A DNA stretch of 15,000 nucleotides from Trachelipus rathkii (Eukaryota; Arthropoda; Malacostraca; Isopoda; Trachelipodidae): NCBI GenBank assembly GCA_015478945.1, contig JABUQX010103464.1, forward strand, positions 15,001-30,000. Direction: 5' to 3'. Positions 9,431 through 15,000 of this stretch are shown one piece after another (the first letter of the stretch is position 1; each line of letters begins with the position of its first letter). The notes beneath the pieces were generated by a model. The model was not told the origin of the DNA, did not search any database, and saw only the letters and a program-made list of their open reading frames with translations. Both the position numbers and the translations under genes were made by a program.

Positions 9431-12240
9431 AGAACTTTATCTTTATGTTATGTTTATACAAAAAAGATACTTATAATATGCCTTGAATCAATAGATCACG
9501 AATGGTAGGAGGGTGGCTGGAATGCAGTTTGATTTATGAATTACTGATTTGCTGCTTTAGGTATGTAAAAATGTAAAAAATTTAAGTTATAAACATAAAA
9601 AGAATAATTTTAAAGAAAACAAAACAAAATAAATAAAGTTTTTGTGTCTTATGTAATACAAGAATATGACTTGAATCAATAGATCGATAGATCAATAGCA
9701 TCACGAGTGGGGAGGAGGATAGAGTGGGCGGTTTAATTTACTGATTTACTGCTTTAGGGTATGTAAAAATGCAAATTTTTTAAGTTATAAACATGAAAAG
9801 CATAAAATTTTTAGTAAAAACAAAATGTTTTAAGCAAAATAAAAACAAAAATAATAAAAATAAATAATAAAATTTGAAAAGTATTAAAAAAATATTAAAA
9901 TGAAGCAAAATTAAAACAAAAAGAATGAAAACTTGTAAAACTTATAAAATGAACTTATAAGAAAATAAAATAGCAAAACAATAATAATTAAGTTGACGAT
10001 TATAAAAGAAAACAAAACAAATAAATAAAAGTTTTTGTGATATGTTATACAAAATATGACTTGAATCAATAGATCATTAGATCAATAGATCAATAGATCA
10101 ATAGATCATGGAAGGGTAGGAGGGTGGCTGGATGGTAGTTTTGATTTACTGTTTAATTGATTTAACTGCTTTGGTATGTTAAAACATAAACTATTTTAAT
10201 AAAAATATGACTTGAATCAATCAGAATCAATAGATCATTAGATCAATAGATCAATATCATGGTTGGTAGGTGGGTAGACCTGGATGGTTGATTAACTGAT
10301 TTAACTGATTTATGCTTTAAGGGTAGTAAAAAAGTAATTTTTTAAAGTTATAAACATAAAAAGAATAAATTTTTTAGTAAAAACAAAATGTTTAAAGAAA
10401 ACAAAACAAAAATAAATAAAAGTTTTTGTGTTGTTATATAGTGGGTGGTTTGATTAACTGATTAACTGATTTACTGCTTTAGGGTATGTAAAAATGTAAT
10501 ATTTTTTAAGTTATAACATAAAAAGAGAATAATTTTTTTTTAGTAAAAACAAAATGTTTAAAGAAAACAAAACAAAAATAAATAAAAATTTTTGTTTTGT
10601 TATACAAAAATATGACTTGAATCAATAGATTAATAGATCAAAAAGATTAATAGATCACGAATGGGTAGGAGGGTGACTGGAGGTAGTTTATTTACTGATT
10701 TACTGATTTTACTGCTTTAAACCGATTTACTGCTTTAGGATAGTAAAACATAACAATTTTAATAAAAAATATAACTTGAATCAATAGATCAATAGATCAT
10801 AGATCAATAGATCACGAATGGGTAGGTGGGTGACTGGAGGACAGTTTGATTTACTGATTTACTGCTTTAAGGTATGTAAAACATAACAATTTTAATAAAA
10901 TATTGACGATCAATAGAATCAAGTTTGGATCATAGATCATAGATCATGATCATGGTGGTTAGGAGGATAGAGTGGGTGGTTTGATTACCTTGTTTACTGA
11001 TTTACTGCTTTTAGGGTATGTAAACAGAACAATTTTAATAAAATATGACTTGAATCAACAGATAGATCAATAGATCTATAGATCATTAGATCAATAGACC
11101 AATAGATCAAAAGATGCCTGGAGGGTAAGTTTGATTTAACTGATTTACTGATTTACTGCTTTAGGGTATGTAAAAATGTAATTTTTTAAGTTATAAACAT
11201 AAAAAGAATAATTTTTTTAGTAAAAACAAAATGTTTAAAGAAAACAAAACAAAATAAATAAAAGCTTTTGTGTTGTTATACAAAATATGACTTGAATTCA
11301 ATAGATAAAATAGAATCATAGATCATAGAAGAGGTTGACCCTCAGTGTAGGTTAAGTACCTGGAAAAAAAAAAAAAGAATGAAGTACTGATTTACTGCTT
11401 TAGGGTATGTAAAACATAACAATTTTAACAAAAAATATGACTTGAATCAATAGATCAATAGATCAATAGATCAATAGATCATGGAAGGGTAGGAGGGTGG
11501 CTGGATGGTACTTTGATTTACTGATTTACTGATTTACTGCTTTTAGGGTATGTAAAACAACAATTTTAACAAAAAATATGACTTGAATCAATAGATCAAT
11601 AGATCATGGAAGGGTAGGAGGTGGCTGGATTGGTAGGTGGGTGGTTTGCGTTACTGCTTTACTGATTTACTGATTTACTGATTTACTGCTTTACTGATTT
11701 ACTGATTTACTGCTTTACTGATTTACTGATTTACTGATTTACTGATTTACTGCTTTACTGATTTACTGCTTTAGGGTATGTAAAACATAACAAATTTAAT
11801 AAAAAATATAACTTGAATCAATAGATCAATAGATCAATAGATCATGGATGGGTAGAAGGGTGGCTGGAGGGCAGTTTGATTAACTGATTTACTGATTTAC
11901 TGCTTTAGGGTATGTAAAAACGCAAATTTTTTTAAAGTATAAACATAAAAAGAATAAATTTTTTTAGTAAAAAACAAAATGTTTAAAGAAAAAAAACAAA
12001 AATAAATAAAAGTTTTTGTGTTATGTTATACAAAATATGACTTGAATCAATAGATCAATAGATCAATAGATCAATAGATCAATAGATCAATAGATCAATA
12101 GATCAATAGATCATGGATGGGTAGGAGGGTGGAGTGGGTAGTTTGATTAAACTGATTTACTGCTTTAGGGTATGTAAAAATACAAATTTTTTAATTTATA
12201 AACAAGAAAAACAAAAATTTTAGTACAGAACAGAATGTTT
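9430..12240 (-). repeat. Complex satellite array, right arm
   Basis: The reverse complement of the left array. Units contain ACTGATTT/ACTGCTTT octamers, GGGTAGGAGGGTGGCTGG, and ATCAATAG octamers after TATGACTTGAATC. Long-spacer units near 9440, 9620, 9810, 10025, 10390, 10560, 11240, 11980 and 12225 fall at the mirror positions of the left-arm long spacers, so unit order is conserved between arms. Confidence 0.85.
11640..11785 (-). repeat. Expanded ACTGATTT/ACTGCTTT octamer tract
   Basis: About 15 head-to-tail octamers of two types differing at one base (ACTGATTT and ACTGCTTT), in an irregular alternation. It is the cleanest octamer run in the window. Confidence 0.9.
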
Positions 12241-12780
12241 AAAGCAAATAAAACAAAAATAAATAAATAAATAAATAATAAAATCTGAAAAAAAAAATTA
12301 AACACAAAGTAAAATAAATTTAAATAAGTAAATAAAATAAACAAAAAAAAAATTAAACACAAAGTGTTAAAATAAATTTAAATAAGTAAAATTAAAATAA
12401 ATAAATAAAAATTAAACACAAAGTATAAATGTAAAATGAAACTTATAAAAAATAAAGTTTGAAAATAAATTTAAATAAGTAAAATTAAAATAAATAAATA
12501 AAAAGTTTAAAAACAAAAATAAATTCTTAAAAATAAAATTAAAAAATAAATAAAATAAACTAAACACAAAGTGTAAATGTAAAATGAAACTTATAAAAAA
12601 TAAAGTTTGAAAAATAAATTTAAATAAGTAAAATTAAAATAAATAAATAAAAAATAAAATTTAAAAAAAAATAAAAAAATAAAAAATAATTTCTTAAAAT
12701 AAAATTAAAAATAAATAAAATAATAAAAATTTAAATTGAAAAATAAACACAAAGAATAAATGTAAAAATGAAACTTATAA
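12240..12780 (-). repeat. A-rich imperfect tandem region (right arm)
   Basis: The reverse-complement partner of 3520-4080: AAATAAATTTAAATAAGTAA-type units alternating with ACACAAAGTGTAAATGTAAA near 12360, 12420 and 12560. Frames here are low-complexity. Confidence 0.75.
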
Positions 12781-12797
12781 AATAAAATAGCAATCGA

Positions 12798-12990
12798 ATG
12801 TTTACAGACTCGAGACGGCCGGCGATGGGCTGCGGGCTGCGGGCTGCGGGCTGCGGGCTGCGGGCTTCGCAGGAACTTCCAAAAACCTCCGAAAGTGGTT
12901 TTCAAGTCTTTGCCTTCGACGTGCAGGGCTGCCAATGGGAAAAATCCCCAAAATCCTCCGGAGTTGGGGATCTTGACCTGAATTATGGAC
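12798..12990 (-). repeat. GC-rich block of right arm with GGGCTGC heptamer repeat
   Basis: The partner of 3335-3510. GGGCTGC occurs five times exactly (12827-12861) plus one imperfect copy (12862-12868), against three copies in the left arm. The 121-codon minus-strand frame (12705-13070) and the 80-codon plus-strand frame (12798-13040) both cross it; neither has a recognisable domain, and I treat them as chance frames. Confidence 0.8.
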
Positions 12991-13005
12991 AGAATACTAA
13001 AAAAG

Positions 13006-13085
13006 TAGCTAAAAATGCTAAAAAGTTCCAAAAATGCTAAAAAGTGCCAAAAAATGCTAAAAAGTGCCAAAAAATGCTAAAAAAG
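13006..13085. repeat. AAAAATGCTAAAAAGTGCC short tandem repeat
   Basis: About four imperfect 18-19-bp units in the right arm. The left-arm partner (about 3262-3312) keeps only two or three, so copy number differs between arms. Confidence 0.8.
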
Positions 13086-13105
13086 GTCAAATTTAACGGA
13101 TTAGG

Positions 13106-13133
13106 TTGCCAGATTTAGCGACAAATCTGGCAA
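13106..13133. repeat. Subterminal hairpin, inner right
   Basis: TTGCCAGATTT (13106-13116) and AAATCTGGCAA (13123-13133) form a perfect 11-bp stem with loop AGCGAC, the reverse complement of the outer-left loop. Confidence 0.9.
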
Positions 13134-13201
13134 AACGTTAAAAAAGTAGCAAAAATTAGTAAAAAAGTGCCAAAAATGCGCAAATTAAGGATTAGGGTGC
13201 G

Positions 13202-13220
13202 CAGATTTGCGACAAATCTG
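13202..13220. repeat. Subterminal hairpin, outer right (degenerate)
   Basis: CAGATTT (13202-13208) and AAATCTG (13214-13220) form a 7-bp stem with loop GCGAC. It is shorter than the left partner through small changes at the stem base and loop. Confidence 0.85.
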
Positions 13221-13260
13221 AGCCTTCAGTTTGGCGTTAGTTTCCAGCCCTTACTACTTT

Positions 13261-13281
13261 ATATATAATATATATATATAA

Positions 13282-13368
<87 letters not shown>
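13261..13368. repeat. (AT)n microsatellite at right edge of palindrome
   Basis: An AT repeat directly abutting the right tip of the palindrome. Unrelated pyrimidine-rich sequence (CTTTCCTTTCTTTC) follows. Confidence 0.97.
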
Positions 13369-13370
<2 letters not shown>

Positions 13371-13720
13371 TTCCTTTCTTTCTTTATCTTCTCTTCCCCA
13401 AGACTGGGGGAAGGTGCGTAGTCATGCATCGGAACAGAAAAGCAGTAGAAGAATATACAAAAGTCGAGAAGGAAAGCCCAGCCTTACCGCCCCTCTGGTA
13501 CCATTAATTAGGAATCTCGTCAACAGACCAGAAACCACCTAGAGCTTCATGAACCGGCGACGGACCTACTATGGTAAATGCGTCAATTTTAAGGGTTCAA
13601 ATCCATTGGCCCTAGGTGGGCCACAACTAGGGGACCGACCGGGGCAGGAATTTTGGCCGGGGCTGGGGCTGCTCTAATTTAGCCGGGCCGGGGTTAGCTA
13701 AAATTAAAAATGTAAGTCAA
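13369..13720. other. GC-rich unclassified segment with B-box-like motif and G-runs
   Basis: The composition shifts sharply from AT to GC. It contains a pyrimidine-rich start, a hairpin TTCCCC...GGGGAA near 13392-13412, and GGTTCAAATCC (13594-13604), which fits the Pol III internal B box. I find no convincing A box upstream at tRNA spacing. GGCCC (13608-13612) and GGGCC (13618-13622) form a short inverted repeat. G-runs follow at 13633-13695. It may be a degraded SINE-like or other interspersed repeat. No coding frame is recognised. Confidence 0.3.
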
Positions 13721-13888
13721 AAAACTCTGAAAGACTTAAAACTTAGGATGAAAATTAAAATTTTAATTTCATTAATTGATAATTAAATTTTATAAAAAAG
13801 GAATTACATTTATTAATTCAATAAAATAAAATATTTTCGAAAGAATTTTTTAGAAAATATTGATATCTAGAGAATAAGTTAATTAAAT
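13721..13888. other. AT-rich stretch, nothing recognised
   Basis: AT-rich, without tandem order or coding signals. Confidence 0.4.
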
Positions 13889-13961
13889 ATAATATATATA
13901 TATATATAATATATATTTATATATATTATATATTAATAGATATATATATATATATATATAT

Positions 13962-14005
<44 letters not shown>

Positions 14006-14030
14006 ATATATATATATATATATATTAATA
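13889..14030. repeat. (AT)n microsatellite
   Basis: An AT repeat with interruptions (ATTTATATATATT, TTAATAGATA). It separates the GC-rich segment from the next unit. Confidence 0.95.
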
Positions 14031-14302
14031 TTCCCTATTAATTTTAACATGCCAAAAAAACGTTCAAATTCGTATCGATTGTTTGAATGATGTGGACACA
14101 TATTTTTGAAACTACCAACCTTTTCGCCATTACGGTCCAGCCACATTTTGATTTCCTATATTCTTAATGAAAGTTCTTATTAATAAATTATTTTTTACTT
14201 TTGCATTTTTTATCTATATCCTATTAAAAAAAAACATGCCATTTTCCGTGACGGTTTTCAATACAATTTTGTCATCATGAGTTTTTCGGCTTGGTTTTCC
14301 TC
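14031..14302. other. Non-repetitive stretch, no gene assigned
   Basis: A minus-strand frame starting at 14146 (MWLDRNGEKVGSFKNM...) reads about 40 ordinary-looking residues before entering the (AT)n tract. AATATAG just upstream of it on the minus strand could be a splice acceptor. I do not recognise the product, and it could be chance or a fragment of a repeat. Confidence 0.2.
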
Positions 14303-14388
14303 GGGCGAGCGAAGCGAGCCCCTCTGCGCGTGCGTAGCACGTGCTCAAGGACAAGTCTTGCTCCGTTAGGAGCAAGCCAAAGGCTTGC
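14303..14388. repeat. GC-rich array of adjacent DNA hairpins
   Basis: Nearly every base can pair locally. Hairpin 1 (14303-14321, GGGCGAGCGAAGCGAGCCC) has GGGC/GCCC, a tandem GA/GA mismatch, then GC-GAA-GC. Hairpin 2 (14326-14344, GCGCGTGCGTAGCACGTGC) has an 8-bp stem with one G-T and a GTA loop. Hairpin 3 (14357-14376, CTTGCTCCGTTAGGAGCAAG) has a perfect 8-bp stem and a GTTA loop. Hairpin 4 (14372-14388) pairs GCAAGCC with GGCTTGC around AAA and shares five bases with hairpin 3. A weaker hairpin (14346-14360) bridges 2 and 3. The array sits beside an (AT)n tract in AT-rich DNA. Confidence 0.85.
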
Positions 14389-14390
14389 CT

Positions 14391-14408
14391 ATTATATATA
14401 ATATATAT

Positions 14409-14439
<31 letters not shown>

Positions 14440-14505
14440 TATAATATATAAAATATATATATAATATATATTATATATTATATAATATAATATATAATAT
14501 ACGGT
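14391..14505. repeat. (AT)n microsatellite
   Basis: An interrupted AT repeat directly downstream of the hairpin array. Confidence 0.95.
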
Positions 14506-14671
14506 ATATATACTATTTAAGAGCTACTTTTGTCGTAGTATATATTTACTTTAGAGAGGAAGCCCTTTGATTCTTTTTTAGTATTATGCCTTTACTGTTA
14601 CTTCTTTTTTTTTTATAACTGAATGTCCAGAAATTAAAAACAGTTTCAAAGTCACTTTTTTTTTTAAATGA
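14506..14671. other. AT-rich sequence, possible intron end
   Basis: No repeat or gene is recognised. T-runs at about 14607-14616 and 14655-14665, followed by ATTTAG at 14676-14681, would fit a polypyrimidine tract and 3' splice site for the open frame that follows. Confidence 0.25.
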
Positions 14672-15000
14672 ATAAATTTAGAAAGGAAAGCTGAATTTCG
14701 GTCCGACACGCGAGACCTCTTCAAGCTAAGGGACTGGATTTCTTTCTTGAAGTTCATCAGATCAAGTGTGTTTCAGTTGTCTGCTATTTTCTTCATGGTG
14801 GTGTTGAAATATTTTGATGTTTTCACATATTCATTTTTGTATAAAATCTATCTTAACTTCACCAGGATGCTTATTGTAGTTGTTTCTATTATAAATGCAA
14901 AAGGATTCCATGATTTTGCGATGGTTCGTGTGATTGATATTCAGATCATTTTTATATTGTTGATATTGATAGAATGGCCTGTGTCTACGCCTAATGATTG
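14672..15000 (+). CDS. Partial open frame (candidate exon), hydrophobic, possibly polycystin/TRP-like channel
   Basis: After a TGA at 14669-14671 the plus strand stays open for 109 codons to the window edge, which is unusual in DNA this AT-rich. The translation has a charged start (ERKAEFRSDTRDLFKLRDW), a hydrophobic segment around VFQLSAIFFMVVLKYFDVF (14768-14821), a middle part with FTRMLIVVVSIINAKGFHD, and a second hydrophobic segment, IIFILLILIEW (14945-14977). The pattern WISFLKF...LSAIFFMVVLKYFDVFTY resembles the segment of polycystin-family channels where FxxF is followed by a helix ending in LK near RFNxxM, but the RFN-type signature is absent and the match is from memory. The first in-frame ATG is at 14795, inside the first helix, so translation more likely enters from an upstream exon, perhaps at the AG of 14680-14681. 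It could also be a fragment of a transposon or an unrelated membrane protein. Confidence 0.35.
   Translation, partial: MNLERKAEFRSDTRDLFKLRDWISFLKFIRSSVFQLSAIFFMVVLKYFDVFTYSFLYKIYLNFTRMLIVVVSIINAKGFHDFAMVRVIDIQIIFILLILIEWPVSTPND

Larger units (their letters stand above)
3058..13260. mobile_element. Giant 10.2-kb foldback-type element (inverted arms of ~4.98 kb)
   Basis: The stretch 3058-8032 reappears as its reverse complement at 8273-13260, with the (AT)n core 8033-8272 as spacer. Tips match: AAAGTAGTAAGGG at 3058-3070 against CCCTTACTACTTT ending at 13260. All inner landmarks mirror about x to 16318-x: the GC heptamer block, satellite array, TTG, ATT and CA tracts and the ATCGAT cluster. 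The outer flanks are unrelated to each other and both begin with (AT)n. By eye the inner segments are roughly 90% identical, with many one-base indels. No transposase or other credible gene lies inside. The layout recalls FoldBack (Drosophila) and TU (sea urchin) elements, whose long inverted repeats are built of tandem modules. I infer a non-autonomous foldback transposon. Alternatives are two 5-kb elements head to head, an inverted duplication, or an assembly artefact. Confidence 0.7.
8273..13260 (-). repeat. Right arm of giant inverted repeat
   Basis: About 4988 bp, the reverse complement of the left arm with the same module order read from 13260 inward. Its length differs from the left arm by only about 13 bp, although each arm is full of small indels and repeat-number differences. 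Confidence 0.9.

Noticed and set aside
4080..12240. Regularly spaced repeats as a CRISPR array
   Set aside because: The units are degenerate, long and internally repetitive, spacers are related rather than unique, and the DNA is eukaryotic in character with no cas genes.
12705..13070. 121-codon minus-strand frame in the right arm, similar to frames at 3254-3451 and 3355-3579 in the left arm
   Set aside because: The similarity follows from the inverted repeat. The frames diverge after the GCAGCCC block and enter the low-complexity A/T region.
3058..13260. Polinton/Maverick or other giant virus-like element
   Set aside because: No integrase, polymerase, ATPase or capsid-like frames are present, and the arms consist of satellite and microsatellite DNA.
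13540..13620. A tRNA gene around the B-box-like motif
   Set aside because: No A box at the right spacing and no cloverleaf with acceptor, anticodon and T arms could be drawn.

Overview
The window looks like AT-rich nuclear DNA from an animal. There are long (AT)n, (ATT)n, (TTG)n and (CA)n microsatellites, broken transposases of the hAT superfamily (the ZMYM1-like, DUF4371 type common in metazoan genomes), and one candidate intron-flanked exon at the right end. Nothing in it resembles bacterial operon structure. I cannot name the species. No complete protein-coding gene is visible; most open frames are by-products of low-complexity repeats.

Layout, left to right: (1) 1-780, a decayed hAT transposase on the minus strand; (2) an (AT)n tract at 949-1112; (3) 1328-2545, a second, different decayed hAT transposase on the plus strand; (4) an (AT)n tract at 2899-3056; (5) 3058-13260, a 10.2-kb near-palindrome: two arms of about 4.98 kb in inverted orientation, separated by a 240-bp (AT)n core; (6) an (AT)n tract at 13261-13368; (7) 13369-13720, a GC-rich unclassified segment with a Pol III B-box-like motif and G-runs; (8) an (AT)n tract at 13889-14030, then a mostly featureless stretch ending in a compact GC-rich array of DNA hairpins at 14303-14388; (9) an (AT)n tract at 14391-14505; (10) 14672-15000, a frame with no stop codon encoding hydrophobic segments that runs off the window, possibly an exon of a polycystin/TRP-like membrane protein.

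The main object is the giant palindrome. Position x in the left arm matches position about 16318-x in the right arm, within about 40 bp everywhere I checked. From tip to centre each arm carries: a tip beginning AAAGTAGTAAGGG; two subterminal hairpins with CCAGATTT stems; a GC-rich block with a GCAGCCC heptamer repeat; a T-rich imperfect tandem region; an array of roughly 13 complex satellite units (130 to 280 bp) with two nested octamer repeats; a TTG tract; an ATT tract; a CA tract; a low-copy inner segment with clustered ATCGAT sites; and the (AT)n centre. The palindrome stops at (AT)n tracts on both sides and the outer flanks are unrelated, so it behaves as a discrete unit inserted in, or bounded by, AT microsatellites. 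The best reading is a giant non-autonomous foldback-type transposable element. An inverted pair of 5-kb elements, or an inverted duplication, remains possible. An assembly or read fold-back artefact has to be excluded first, because the arms differ by many one-base indels.

The parts do not form a pathway. The window is a mosaic of repeats in which almost every module boundary is an (AT)n tract.
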